A stretch of 64,000 nt of DNA from an uncultured Brachyspira sp. (GCF_944390845.1 NZ_CALXRM010000011.1:1-64000); one strand, 5' to 3'; positions 25,585 to 36,335 are shown, numbered from the stretch's first letter. Notes: generated by a model not told the origin, from the letters alone. Numbers and translations: made by a program.

Positions 25585-28500
25585 ATGAGTTTTAATTTAA
25601 ATAAACAACAACAAGATATAATAAATTGCTTCTTTGATAATGGTATATGCTTCGTTAATGCATCAGCTGGTACTGGAAAAACAAGTACTATAATAGAGTT
25701 ATATTTAAAATTATTAGAGAAAGGTGAAAAAGTATCAAATATAGTAGTTATCACTTTTACAAAAGCTGCTGCTAATGAAATGCTTCTTAGAATAAGATTA
25801 AAAGTAAGATCAAAAATCAAAGAAATAGATAATAAATCAATAAAAGAAAAACAATATTGGCAAAATATTTATAGAGATATTCTTACAAACGCCAAAATAT
25901 CCACAATAAATGCATTTGCAAATTCTATAGCAATGGAAAATGCTATGCTTCTTTCTATACCTCCTAATGCTAAAATATTGGAAGATAATTCTGATATTTA
26001 TGAAACATTAAAAGAAGAAGTATTAAATACATTAAAAGAAGTTGATTACACAGAAAAACTTCGTTCAATATACAGAATATATACTGAAGAATCAAAAAAC
26101 AACTTCGCTGGTGCAATATTAAATTTCTTATTAAAGATAAAGCCTAGATTGACAAATATAGAGAATTTTGAAAAAAAAGCATTAGAAATACTAAACATAA
26201 AAGAAGAATACAGCAAAATATATAATAATATTTGTTTATTAAATAACTTTATTATAAATGATGACGGTCCGGAAAATAATACTATCAAAACTTTTAAAGT
26301 ATTAGTAGAAAACACAACAAACTATATAGCTAAATTATCAAATTTAGAATCTATAAAAAATATAGAAGAAAATGAATTTGACAAAATAAAATATATAATT
26401 AGTGAAGTAGAAAATCAGCCTAATAGATGCGGAAATAAAAATGAGTCTTTTAAAAATGCTATTACAGAATTAAAAACATTATATTCTACATTATTCGTAT
26501 ATATTGATATTGAAAGGAATAGAGAAAATTATATTGCTGTTGTGAATTTTATAAAAGATGCTTACAATCATTTTGAAGAAGTAAAAAAATCATTAGGCGT
26601 TTATACACATGAAGATATAATGTACAAGGCAATAGAAGCTTTGGAAGATAAAAATATATCAAAATCGATAAGAGATAATATATCCACTTTGATACTAGAT
26701 GAAGCACAGGATACAAGCTCATTACAATTTTCGTTTATAAATTTAATAGTATTTGGAAAATCAAATATAGACAGCAGCATTAAAACTGATAAAAAATTAA
26801 TGGTAGTTGGAGATAGAAAACAGTCAATATATAGATTTAGAAATGCAAATTTTAGAGATTTTATCAATTCCCAGCATCAATTTAATGATTATGTTAAGTA
26901 TTTGAAGGATAATTACAGAAGTAATTCTATGCTTATAGAGTTTTTCAATGATTTATTCCAAAATACAGTATTTACTGATGATGAGATAGAATACACAGAT
27001 AAAGACAATTTAACTCCTAACAAGAAAACTAAAGATAAAGCAATATCAATATTAGTGCTTAATAAAAATTGCCAAAATACTGAACCGAATTTTAATATAG
27101 AATACAGAACATTATTAGAATCATTTGCAATAGCAAAATACATAAAAAACAATTATGATAATAATTATAAAAATGTTGTTATACTGCTTCAAAACTTTAA
27201 AAGACTGAATGTATATTTAAAAGCATTATCATATTTACAAATACCGTATTATATTGATGGAGGAAATGGTTTTTACGAAAGACAAGAAATCATACTCATA
27301 AAAACATTTTTAGAATATTTAGTTTTAAGAGATCATGCTAAATTACCTACACTTCTTAGAAGCGAATTCTTTGATATAGATATAGGAAATTTATCTGATT
27401 TTCTATTTACTTTATCAAAATTAGGATATGATATAAATGATTATTTCCCTAAGGCAATATACGATGAAGATAAATATAATAAAATATTAGAAATAGCAAA
27501 ATCTAAGCCATATTATAATCAATTAAAAGAAGCAAAAGAGCTTTTAAACTCAATAGAAAGTAAAATATCAATGTTAAATGCTTCTGAAATAATTGAAACT
27601 ATATGTAATGATACCAATTTTTATAATTATTTAATGACTATGGAAGATGCAGAGCTTTCATACTCAAATATAGAGAAATTAAAGACTTTAGCTAGTGAAT
27701 TTGAAAATCAAACAGGAAACAATGCTTATGATTTTGTTTTGAATATTCAAAATGCAAATACTAAAGAACCTTATTCATCAATACCAAAACTATCTGTAGA
27801 AGCTGTAAAAATAATGACAATACATAAATCTAAAGGATTGGAATTTGATAATGTATTTGTTGCAGGAATGGGAGATTATAATAGTCCTAAACTTAATAAT
27901 TTCGATTTTATAGAAGATTCACCATTTATAAAACTTCCTGTATATTATAGAAATGATTATCATCCTATAAATTGCTCAATATCAGATGAAGAATATAATA
28001 AAACAAGTGAAAAATCTGAAAAAAGAAGACTTATGTATGTAGCTTTAACCCGTGCCTCAAATAATTTAGTATTATCAGGAGAGCATTCAAGGGGAACTAG
28101 CTATAGGGAATATATAAATCAATACTTCAATGATGTATTTAAAGATTATATGCCTAATACCATAAGCGAAGAAAATGATGATTTAATAAATGATGAAAAT
28201 ATTAAAAATAACTTTATTAATACATATACTTATGGTACAGCAATAGAGCCTAAAGAAAATATAGATGCCAACATAGTAGATATAAATAAAATAAAAGAAA
28301 AAATAGAAGATATAAAAGAAAATAAAAAAGAAATTACAGTAAAGGCTATTAAAAACCGTATGCCTTCAAAAAATGTAAATAATGATAAATATGCTCAGAA
28401 ACATATAATTGAAATATCTGAACTTTTAGACAATAAAATATCTGAACTTGAAAGTGAAATAAATGAAAACGATAGTGAAGATTATAATGAAAATATATCA

Positions 28501-28971
28501 TTCATATCATATACTGATTTAGGTACAATAATACATAAAATGTTGGAATATTTTGATTATGAGAAATATAATGATGAAAAAGATTTATATTTAGAAAAAG
28601 TTAAAAAAAGTGTGTTAAAAAATAATTCACATTACAATAAAAAACAATTAATGAAAAGCTTAACTTTAGCATTTGAAAGATTATTTGAAAATGAACATAT
28701 AAAAAATATATTAGAAAATAATGAGCAAATAGTTTCAAGAGAGCATACTTTCCAAAATTTCGATGGTGAAATATTAGAAACAGGAAAGATCGATATAATC
28801 ACAAAAAATAAAAAAGGTGAATATTTTATCTTAGACTATAAGGTATCAAAATACAGTAAAGAAAAATTAGATCTCTATCAATCACAATTAAATAAATATA
28901 AAAATATGTTCCAAAAAACATTTAAAATAGATGAAAATGATATAAAAACAGATATTATATTTTTGAAATAA
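25585..28971 (+). CDS. AddA-like UvrD helicase-nuclease
   Basis: 1128-aa superfamily 1 helicase fused to a C-terminal PD-(D/E)XK nuclease, as in AddA. Motif I is SAGTGKTST. Motif II is TLILDEAQDTSSL. KLMVVGDRKQSIYRFRNAN is motif III and the Q/R region. TIHKSKGLEFDNVFVAG is motif V and RRLMYVALTRASNNL is motif VI. The nuclease end has ETGKIDIITKN and YFILDYKVSKY, matching D-x(n)-D-x-K. An AddB partner is not in this window. Start MSFNLN at 25585 is chosen; an ATG at 25561 is in frame but upstream of the family N-terminus. Confidence 0.85.
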   Translation: MSFNLNKQQQDIINCFFDNGICFVNASAGTGKTSTIIELYLKLLEKGEKVSNIVVITFTKAAANEMLLRIRLKVRSKIKEIDNKSIKEKQYWQNIYRDILTNAKISTINAFANSIAMENAMLLSIPPNAKILEDNSDIYETLKEEVLNTLKEVDYTEKLRSIYRIYTEESKNNFAGAILNFLLKIKPRLTNIENFEKKALEILNIKEEYSKIYNNICLLNNFIINDDGPENNTIKTFKVLVENTTNYIAKLSNLESIKNIEENEFDKIKYIISEVENQPNRCGNKNESFKNAITELKTLYSTLFVYIDIERNRENYIAVVNFIKDAYNHFEEVKKSLGVYTHEDIMYKAIEALEDKNISKSIRDNISTLILDEAQDTSSLQFSFINLIVFGKSNIDSSIKTDKKLMVVGDRKQSIYRFRNANFRDFINSQHQFNDYVKYLKDNYRSNSMLIEFFNDLFQNTVFTDDEIEYTDKDNLTPNKKTKDKAISILVLNKNCQNTEPNFNIEYRTLLESFAIAKYIKNNYDNNYKNVVILLQNFKRLNVYLKALSYLQIPYYIDGGNGFYERQEIILIKTFLEYLVLRDHAKLPTLLRSEFFDIDIGNLSDFLFTLSKLGYDINDYFPKAIYDEDKYNKILEIAKSKPYYNQLKEAKELLNSIESKISMLNASEIIETICNDTNFYNYLMTMEDAELSYSNIEKLKTLASEFENQTGNNAYDFVLNIQNANTKEPYSSIPKLSVEAVKIMTIHKSKGLEFDNVFVAGMGDYNSPKLNNFDFIEDSPFIKLPVYYRNDYHPINCSISDEEYNKTSEKSEKRRLMYVALTRASNNLVLSGEHSRGTSYREYINQYFNDVFKDYMPNTISEENDDLINDENIKNNFINTYTYGTAIEPKENIDANIVDINKIKEKIEDIKENKKEITVKAIKNRMPSKNVNNDKYAQKHIIEISELLDNKISELESEINENDSEDYNENISFISYTDLGTIIHKMLEYFDYEKYNDEKDLYLEKVKKSVLKNNSHYNKKQLMKSLTLAFERLFENEHIKNILENNEQIVSREHTFQNFDGEILETGKIDIITKNKKGEYFILDYKVSKYSKEKLDLYQSQLNKYKNMFQKTFKIDENDIKTDIIFLK

Positions 28972-29217
28972 TAAACTTTTAATAAAATATGCAGTTAATA
29001 ATTAAAATATCAAAATTTAATATTATACAATTATGAAACCTATAAAAAACTACAAATAAAATCAAAACTGTACAATTAACATCATTTAGTATATAGATAC
29101 ACTATATTTATAAATTATAATGATATATTTTTATCATTTATATATTATTATATTAATAATCTCCTTTACTTTTTTCTATTATAATGTATATATTATATAT
29201 AATAGAAGGAAAAATTA

Positions 29218-29931
29218 ATGAAAAGTATTATTAAATATTTATTACTAATAATCTGTTTAGTATCTATTGTATCTTGCGACAAACAAGTATTTACTAATAG
29301 ATTTAAATTAAATAAAGCATATTCTTTATACGAAAAAGGAAAAAATGCAGATGATGATAAAGCCCTTTTGGATATCACATCTACATATAATGATATTATC
29401 AATCAAAAGATATATGCTCAGGACAGATTGGCAGCAGTATACAGAACATTAGCAGAAAGAAGTTTAGTAAAAGAGCAATATGGTTATTCAGCAAAATACT
29501 TCTCTGAAGCATTAAAAATACTTCCTAACAGCCCATATTTAAGATACGGACTGGGAATATCTTATGCAAATTTAGCTGAAAGTGCTGATACAGCTGATAA
29601 AAAGACAAATTTCTTGCAAAGAGCGGAAAGCAATATCACTTTTGCAATTAATAAAGACCCTAATAATGCCAATTATTATGCAGCTTTAGCATCATTAAAA
29701 GGCATACAGCAGCAGGACTATGAAGCTGGATTTGAAAATATAAAAAAAGCGGTAGAAATGAACCCTAATAATGTAGACTATTTATTTATATTAGCTAGAA
29801 TACAATACGGCAGGGGAAATTATGATGAAGCTATAGCGGCTTATAGAAAAATATCTACTATAGCTACTGAAAATAATATAAAACAAACAGCATTAAATAA
29901 TATAAATCAAATTATAGGACAGAGAAATTGA
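29218..29931 (+). CDS. TPR-repeat lipoprotein
   Basis: 237-aa lipoprotein with lipobox SIVSC. The mature part is a set of tetratricopeptide-like helices (YGYSAKYFSEALKILPNS, then ADTADKKTNFLQRAES, NPNNVDYLFILARIQYG). It is followed immediately by dprA, whose TTG start overlaps the stop codon. Likely a scaffold in the cell envelope; partners are unknown. Its own promoter region lies in the 250-bp gap upstream. Confidence 0.8.
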   Translation: MKSIIKYLLLIICLVSIVSCDKQVFTNRFKLNKAYSLYEKGKNADDDKALLDITSTYNDIINQKIYAQDRLAAVYRTLAERSLVKEQYGYSAKYFSEALKILPNSPYLRYGLGISYANLAESADTADKKTNFLQRAESNITFAINKDPNNANYYAALASLKGIQQQDYEAGFENIKKAVEMNPNNVDYLFILARIQYGRGNYDEAIAAYRKISTIATENNIKQTALNNINQIIGQRN

Positions 29932-31184
29932 GCAGTAATAATGATATTAAAACCTATTTGATTGCCTTAAATCAAATTGATAAAGTAGGAGATAAAAGAA
30001 TATCCGAACTTATTAATCATTATGAATCTGTTGAAAATATTTTTGAAGATAAAGAAGAAAATATAAAAGAACTTCTAGAAAAGAAATTCAAATCTCAAAT
30101 ATCCAATTTTGATAAAAATGAAATATTAGATAAAGCAAATACAATAGTAGAGAAATCAAAAGATTACGGAATAGGAATATTAAGCTTATTTGATGAAGAT
30201 TATCCATTCAATTTAAAACAAATAGATAATCCGCCATATATTTTATATTATAAAGGCAATTTGAAAAAATTAAGAAGAAATGCTATAGCTATAGTTGGAA
30301 CCAGAGAACCTACAAATGAAAGCCGTAAATATTCATTTGAACTTGCAAGCAAATTATCATCTTTAAATATATCAGTTGTATCTGGAATGGCAAAGGGAGT
30401 TGATAGAGAAGCACATCTTGGAGCTATATCATCGCTTGTTAATACAGTTGCCGTTTTAGGAAATGGAATTGATACAGTTTATCCTTCAGAAAATTTACAA
30501 ATATATAATAAATTAGTAGAAAAAGGTGTCATAGTAAGTGAATTTGAAATAGGAAGAAAACCTGACAGAATGAATTTCCCTAGAAGAAACAGAATAATAT
30601 CAGGACTTTCTTATGCTGTTGTTATGGTTGAAGCGGCAAGCAAATCTGGAGCATTAATTACAGTTGATTATGCTCTTAATCAAGGCAGAGATGTTTATAT
30701 TGCACCTTATGATGAAAAAAATAATGCTTATTTCGGAAATCATAAATTATATAAAGACGGTGCTAAAATAGCATACAGCTTTATAGATATATTAGAAGAT
30801 TTTGATTCTATATTCTCAAATGATGATGATTACACAAAAATGAAATTGAAATATTTTGAAGGCGGAGATATAAAATCAAAAAATATAAAAAAAGAAAAAA
30901 TTATAAAAGAAGAAATTGTAATAAATAAAAATGAAAGAGAAATAAAAAAAGAAGAAAAGAATCAACAAAAAATTGAAAAGCAAAATAATGAAGTTATTAA
31001 TAATTTAGAGGAAGAAGAAACTATACTTTATAATATAATCAAAAATGCAGAGAAAATTCATATAGATGATATTATTGAAAAAAGCAATATGCAAATACAG
31101 ACTGTAACTTCCATGTTAATGCAATTAGAGATTAAAGGTATTATAAAGCAGCTATCAGGAAAATATTACACTATAGAAAAATAA
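29928..31184 (+). CDS. dprA: DNA-processing protein DprA (Smf)
   Basis: Single-strand DNA binding protein that loads RecA during natural transformation and recombination. The Rossmann-like core is clear: AIVGTREPTNESRKYS, then VVSGMAKGVDREAHLGA, AVLGNGIDTVYPSEN and FPRRNRIISGLSYAVVMVEA. A charged coiled linker follows, then a winged-helix domain (IDDIIEKSNMQIQTVTSML). The start is TTG, overlapping the upstream stop codon, with no better ATG in reach. It precedes topA, a frequent arrangement in bacteria. Confidence 0.93.
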   Translation: MSSNNDIKTYLIALNQIDKVGDKRISELINHYESVENIFEDKEENIKELLEKKFKSQISNFDKNEILDKANTIVEKSKDYGIGILSLFDEDYPFNLKQIDNPPYILYYKGNLKKLRRNAIAIVGTREPTNESRKYSFELASKLSSLNISVVSGMAKGVDREAHLGAISSLVNTVAVLGNGIDTVYPSENLQIYNKLVEKGVIVSEFEIGRKPDRMNFPRRNRIISGLSYAVVMVEAASKSGALITVDYALNQGRDVYIAPYDEKNNAYFGNHKLYKDGAKIAYSFIDILEDFDSIFSNDDDYTKMKLKYFEGGDIKSKNIKKEKIIKEEIVINKNEREIKKEEKNQQKIEKQNNEVINNLEEEETILYNIIKNAEKIHIDDIIEKSNMQIQTVTSMLMQLEIKGIIKQLSGKYYTIEK

Positions 31185-31231
31185 AAAAATTAATTATAAC
31201 TTTTTTAGGATATTAAGAAGGAGATTTAACT

Positions 31232-33391
31232 ATGCCTAATGAAACAGAAGAAAAAATAAAAAAAACAACAAGTAGGAAAACAAAAGAGAAAAAAGAGTCT
31301 AAAGAATCAAAGAAGAAAAAACTTGTTATAGTAGAGTCTCCGGCAAAAGCGAAAACCATTAATAGATATTTAGGCTCCGATTATCTTGTAATGTCATCAA
31401 TGGGGCATTTAATAGATTTACCTAGAAGCAGACTGGCTATAGATGTTGATCATGGATTTGAGCCTGAATACATTACAATAAGAGGAAGGGCTAAAATATT
31501 AAATGAATTAAAGAAAGAAGCTAAAAAAGCCCAAGAAGTATTACTAGCAGCCGATGATGATAGAGAGGGAGAAAGTATAGCTTGGCATATAGGAAATAAA
31601 ATCAGAGGAGTAAATTCTGCTGTACCTATAAAAAGAATAGTATTCCATGAGATAACAAAAGATGCTTTAAAAGAGGCTATTGATCAGCCTAGAGATATAG
31701 ATATTGCAAAAGTTAATGCCCAAAAAGCAAGGAGAGTATTAGACAGACTTATCGGTTATAATTTAAGCCCTTTACTTTGGGATAAGATAAAAAGAGGACT
31801 TTCCGCAGGAAGAGTACAGAATGTAGCTTTACTTATTATTTGTAATAGAGAAGATGAAATTGAAACATTTGTACCTGTTGAATATTGGACTTTCGGAGTA
31901 TTTTTAAAGCATAAAAATAAAGAGTTTTTAGCTGAACTTCAAAAATATAAAGGCGAAAAACCTGATTTAAAAACTAAACAAGATGTTGAAGATATAATGG
32001 AACATCTTAAAGACAAAACTTATACTGTTTCAAGCATAGAGGTAAAAGACAGATTAAGAAATCCTACTGCCCCATATACTACAAGTAAGCTTCAGCAGGC
32101 AGCAAGCAGTGCATTAGGATACAGTGCTTCAAAAACTATGCAGGTAGCACAATCACTTTATGAAGGTGTTGACATTGCAGGAGAAGCTACAGGTTTAATA
32201 ACTTATATGCGTACCGACAGTGTAAGAATATCTCCAGTAGCACAAGAACAAGCTAAAGAGTTTATAGAAAAAGAATATGGAAGCAATTATTTACCTTCAG
32301 AACCTCCTGTTTATTCTGTAAAAAAGAATGCTCAAGATGCTCACGAAGCTATAAGACCTACTAATGTATTTTTAACTCCGGACAGCATTAAAGAATATTT
32401 AAAAACAGATCAATATAAATTATATAAACTTATATGGGAAAGATTTGTTTCTTCTCAAATGCTTCCTGCAAAAATGAAAAATACAAGAGCTATAATAGTG
32501 GCAGGTGATTGTGAGTTTTCTCTTTCTTCTTCAAAAATAGAATTTGACGGATTTATGAAAGTTCTTACTATAGATAAAGAAGATAAAGAAAAAGCTTCTA
32601 AAATGCCTAATTTATCAAAAGATGATGTATGTGATTTTGTTGAAAATAATCCTCAGCAGCATTTCACAACACCACCTCCAAGATATACAGATGCTTCGCT
32701 AGTTAAAATATTAGAAGAATCAGGAATAGGAAGACCTTCTACTTATGCTCCAACTATTAAGACAATTATATCAAGGCATTATGTACAGAGAAAAGGAAAA
32801 CAATTAGTACCTACAGAATTAGGAAAACTTGTTAATGAACTTATAAGCGAGAACTTCCCAGAGCTTGTTAATATCAATTTCACAGCTGATATGGAAAGTA
32901 AACTTGATAAAATAGAAGACGATAATATAGAATGGAATAATATATTAAAAGAATTCTATCCTCATTTTTTGGATACATTGAAAACAGCTACTGAAAATAT
33001 TAATAATATGAAAGACTTTTTCAATGAAGAAACTGATTTTGTATGTGAAAAATGCGGTAAGAAAATGATTAAGCGTTTAGGAAGATATGGATATTTCATA
33101 GCTTGTTCAGGATTCCCAGAATGTAAAAACACTAAAGGAATATCTTTCGGAGTTTGTCCTAAATGCGGCGGCGATATAACATTAAAACGCTCAAAAAGAG
33201 GAAGAGAATTCTATGGCTGTTCCAATTATCCTAAATGCGATTTCGTAAGTTGGGATAAACCGCTTCAAGAACCTTGTCCAAAATGCGGAGGACTTATGGT
33301 TGAGAGGAACATAAAAAACAAAGGATTGTTTAAAGTTTGTATCAAGGAAGATTGTGGTTATTCAGAGGAAATAAAAGAGAACGAAGAATAA
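31232..33391 (+). CDS. topA: DNA topoisomerase I
   Basis: Type IA topoisomerase that relaxes negative supercoils. A Lys-rich N-terminal extension (about 30 residues) precedes the Toprim domain: VIVESPAKAKTINRYLG and LAADDDREGESIAWHI. The catalytic tyrosine lies in GLITYMRTDSVRISP. The C-terminus carries three zinc-finger-like modules, for example CEKCGKKMIKRLG, CPKCGGDITLKR and CPKCGGLMVERN. A GGAG ribosome site precedes the ATG. It is followed by an amidase gene that starts inside its 3' end. Confidence 0.96.
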   Translation: MPNETEEKIKKTTSRKTKEKKESKESKKKKLVIVESPAKAKTINRYLGSDYLVMSSMGHLIDLPRSRLAIDVDHGFEPEYITIRGRAKILNELKKEAKKAQEVLLAADDDREGESIAWHIGNKIRGVNSAVPIKRIVFHEITKDALKEAIDQPRDIDIAKVNAQKARRVLDRLIGYNLSPLLWDKIKRGLSAGRVQNVALLIICNREDEIETFVPVEYWTFGVFLKHKNKEFLAELQKYKGEKPDLKTKQDVEDIMEHLKDKTYTVSSIEVKDRLRNPTAPYTTSKLQQAASSALGYSASKTMQVAQSLYEGVDIAGEATGLITYMRTDSVRISPVAQEQAKEFIEKEYGSNYLPSEPPVYSVKKNAQDAHEAIRPTNVFLTPDSIKEYLKTDQYKLYKLIWERFVSSQMLPAKMKNTRAIIVAGDCEFSLSSSKIEFDGFMKVLTIDKEDKEKASKMPNLSKDDVCDFVENNPQQHFTTPPPRYTDASLVKILEESGIGRPSTYAPTIKTIISRHYVQRKGKQLVPTELGKLVNELISENFPELVNINFTADMESKLDKIEDDNIEWNNILKEFYPHFLDTLKTATENINNMKDFFNEETDFVCEKCGKKMIKRLGRYGYFIACSGFPECKNTKGISFGVCPKCGGDITLKRSKRGREFYGCSNYPKCDFVSWDKPLQEPCPKCGGLMVERNIKNKGLFKVCIKEDCGYSEEIKENEE

Positions 33392-34281
33392 CATTATTCT
33401 TTATTATTGTATTAACTCTATTTAATACTTACTTTTTATACCCGCAGAATAATGATAAAATAAAATTAGATAATCTAAACATAAAAGTAGAAGATCTAAA
33501 AAAAGCATTTAATCCTGCGGTTAATAAATTCAATGAAAAAACAATATCTACTATAATCATAGACCCCGGACATGGCGGAAAAGATCCGGGGGCTATTGGT
33601 ATAAATAAATTATTTGAAAAAGACGTAGTTTTATCATTCTCTTTGGAATTAGAAGAAGAATTAAAAAAAATTATGCCTAATGTAAAAATAGTTTTAACAA
33701 GAAAAGGCGACACCTACCCTACTCTTGAAGAACGCTTCAAAATTGCCAATGATGCCGCAAAAATAAATACAGACAAATCTAAAAATGCATTATTTGTAAG
33801 TGTGCATGCTAATGCTTCATTCAGTCCAAGTGCTAAAGGTTTTGAAGCTTATTTTGTAAGTGCTCAGGAATCAAGTGAATATGCTAGAGCTGTATCAATG
33901 TTTGAAAATGAGGCTTTGGTAAAATTCGATAATATAGACACTTCAAAATACGAAAAAGATTCTTCTCAAATCACTCATAACTATATGCTTGTAGAACAGT
34001 ATCAAAAAGAAAGCAGATTATTAGCAGAATCTATTACAGAACAAGTTCTTAAAGTATCCGGAGTTGCCAGAAGAACAAAACCTGTACAGAATGCCTTATT
34101 CTATGTATTAAAAGGAGCTATAATGCCTTCTACTTTAATAGAATTAGGTTTTATTACCAATCCAGATGATGCCAAATTCATGAAAACAAAAGAAACAAGA
34201 TTAAAAATGGTAAAAGCTACAGCAGAAGGTATAAAGCAATACATAGAGCTTTTTGAAAAGACTAAAGGTTTTACAAAATAA
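33337..34281 (+). CDS. N-acetylmuramoyl-L-alanine amidase (Amidase_3)
   Basis: Peptidoglycan hydrolase that cleaves the MurNAc-L-Ala bond. After an N-terminal hydrophobic signal segment (about residues 18-34, LFFIIVLTLFN), the catalytic domain shows the zinc ligands: IIDPGHGGKDPG (His), FVSVHANAS (His) and STLIELGFITN (Glu). The reading frame starts with TTG at 33337, overlapping topA by 55 bp, so start choice is uncertain. A role in cell separation or wall remodelling is likely. The topA overlap suggests coupled expression. Confidence 0.87.
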   Translation: MYQGRLWLFRGNKRERRITLFFIIVLTLFNTYFLYPQNNDKIKLDNLNIKVEDLKKAFNPAVNKFNEKTISTIIIDPGHGGKDPGAIGINKLFEKDVVLSFSLELEEELKKIMPNVKIVLTRKGDTYPTLEERFKIANDAAKINTDKSKNALFVSVHANASFSPSAKGFEAYFVSAQESSEYARAVSMFENEALVKFDNIDTSKYEKDSSQITHNYMLVEQYQKESRLLAESITEQVLKVSGVARRTKPVQNALFYVLKGAIMPSTLIELGFITNPDDAKFMKTKETRLKMVKATAEGIKQYIELFEKTKGFTK

Positions 34282-34334
34282 TTTTTGAATATATAATAAT
34301 ATTCTAAATCATTTAATAATAACTTGGAATCAAT

Positions 34335-35672
34335 ATGGAACTTCAATTAAGAAATATCGGAATGATAAAAGAGGCTGATATCATATTAGACGGGCTTACT
34401 TTAATAGCTGGTGAAAATGATACAGGTAAAAGTACAGTCGGAAAGGCTTTATATTCTGTTGTTGCTGGTTTGAATAATGCTGAAAAAAACTACAAAGAAT
34501 ATATTGAAGAAATAAAAATATATCCAATAACAAGAAATATAGCAAGAAAATTAGAAAATGAATTTTTAAAAAAATGGAACGATAAAAATTCTTTAGTTAG
34601 AATAAGAGATTTAGACTTTGTAGGATTTCAGGAATATATAGGTGCCATATTACAATATTTTATTTTTGATGTAAATAATTTGAATAACAATTTTTTTCAA
34701 GAAGATAAAAAAAATCTTCAGGAATATGATTTATATAATTGTATAGAAAATGATATAAAAGAATATTTTAATATATTAAGTAATAAAACAAACATTAATG
34801 AAATAAAATATTATAGTATCAAACAGCATATATTAAATGAATTAAAAAATAATGTGCAATCTTTTAATTGTGAAAAATCAAATATATCTATATTAGAAGA
34901 TAATAATAAAATCATAAATATAGATATTATAAATAATCAATTTAATGATGACGAATTAATAGGAAATGTATATGCATCTAATATAACATATATAGAAACT
35001 CCGTTTATATTTAATATAATAGAAAATTATATAACTCCTTATAAATTAAAAAAATATACAGTTGATAATCATTTAATAGATTTAAGTAAAAAAATAATTG
35101 AAAATAGAAATAAATCTATTATGGATACTGATTATTCTCTTTTTGAAGAATTTAATAAAATAAAAAAAATATCAGATAAAATACAAAAAAATATAAATGG
35201 GTCTATAGAATATGATAATATAAAAGATACGATGTTCTTCAAAAAAAATAATAATTATATAGAGCTTTCAAATACTGCTGTAGGAATAAAATCTTTTGCT
35301 ATAATAGATTTACTTTTGAAAGCTGGTGTTTTTAATGATAAACATATTTTAATACTTGATGAACCTGAAGTGCATTTACATCCTAAATGGCAAATTGAAT
35401 ATGCTAAACTTATGGTTAAAATGGCTGAAGAATTGGATATACAAATTTTAATTAATTCTCATAGTCCGTACTTTATAGAAGCTATACAAAAATATTCTGA
35501 AAAGTCAGAAAAAATTGCTGATAAAACTAACTTCTATTTAAGTGAAAAACAAGAAGATGGTTATGCTGTAATAAAAAATGTTAATGATGATATAGAAAGC
35601 ATATACAAAACTTTAGCCGATGCCTACAGAAAATTAGATGAAGATACATTATGGAATGAGTCAGAAAAATGA
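34335..35672 (+). CDS. Module B OLD-like AAA ATPase
   Basis: 445-aa ATPase of the OLD/AAA group, analogous to the module A protein. The N-terminal LRNIGMIKEADIIL leads to Walker A GENDTGKST at about residue 28. A long divergent middle follows. The C-terminal half has LLLKAGVFN, then ILILDEPEVHLHP (Walker B) and INSHSPYFIEA. No Toprim domain. It overlaps the partner by four bases (ATGA), which suggests coupled translation. It lies 53 bp after the amidase gene, so it could ride on the upstream operon. Defence function is inferred. Confidence 0.78.
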   Translation: MELQLRNIGMIKEADIILDGLTLIAGENDTGKSTVGKALYSVVAGLNNAEKNYKEYIEEIKIYPITRNIARKLENEFLKKWNDKNSLVRIRDLDFVGFQEYIGAILQYFIFDVNNLNNNFFQEDKKNLQEYDLYNCIENDIKEYFNILSNKTNINEIKYYSIKQHILNELKNNVQSFNCEKSNISILEDNNKIINIDIINNQFNDDELIGNVYASNITYIETPFIFNIIENYITPYKLKKYTVDNHLIDLSKKIIENRNKSIMDTDYSLFEEFNKIKKISDKIQKNINGSIEYDNIKDTMFFKKNNNYIELSNTAVGIKSFAIIDLLLKAGVFNDKHILILDEPEVHLHPKWQIEYAKLMVKMAEELDIQILINSHSPYFIEAIQKYSEKSEKIADKTNFYLSEKQEDGYAVIKNVNDDIESIYKTLADAYRKLDEDTLWNESEK

Positions 35673-36258
35673 CACCAAAACAAATAAGCGATATTACAAA
35701 CCAATTAAAAAATATATTAAATACAGATTTTAATAATTGTAAAGATAAAATATCAGAAGTATGCAAAGATATTGATAAAAATATAAGTAAAATAACTTTA
35801 GACACAGAAGTTTTTGATTTTGATAAAATAACTTTTAATATAAAAAAGAATAACAGACCAAAATCAGCCGATATGATACATATACAGAATAATATAATAT
35901 ATTTGATAGAATTTAAAAATACATCTTTATTAATAAATTCAGAAAGCAGTAAAGATTTTAAGCAAAAATTAAAAAATGAAATAAAATTAAAAGGCATAGA
36001 AAGTTTAATAACAATACATAAAATAATTAATAAAATGATAGATGAAAATATTTTTTGGATTTAAATATATATTATTACCTAATAGCAAATGAAAATGCAG
36101 AAAATAATACTTCAGAAAATAAAGAAAATAGAAATAGAGTTAGAATTAATGAAGATTGTGCAAGATTGACAACAGAGTATAAAAACCGTTATTTCAAAGA
36201 TATAAAAATTTCTACATTTGAAAGTTTTGAAAAATATTTTATTAATAAATATTTCTAA
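35669..36258 (+). pseudogene. Module B nuclease-like partner, split by a frameshift at a T tract
   Basis: The first part (131 aa, 35669-36064) carries SADMIHI (Asp68) and YLIEFKN (Glu81, Lys83). This gives D-x12-E-x-K, a good PD-(D/E)XK core. The frame is lost at TTTTTT (36051-36056). One extra T would join it to the frame continuing to 36258 (DLNIYYYLIANE...), giving about 196 aa, close to the 201 aa of the module A partner. It could be a disabled gene, a slippage switch or a sequence error. Its start overlaps the ATPase stop by four bases. Confidence 0.6.
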
Positions 36259-36307
36259 CTAATAAAATTTTTATTCATTATTTCATAAAAAAATTTTATA
36301 AAATATA

Positions 36308-36335
36308 TTGACAAATATACAATTAGTTATATATT
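36308..36335 (+). promoter_or_regulatory. Promoter of the MATE gene
   Basis: TTGACA (36308-36313) and TATATT (36330-36335) with a 16-bp spacer, about 65 bp before the MATE start codon. Motif match only. Confidence 0.5.

Noticed and set aside
36055-36258. 67-aa frame as an independent gene
   Set aside because: It begins inside the T tract at the frame break and completes the module B partner.
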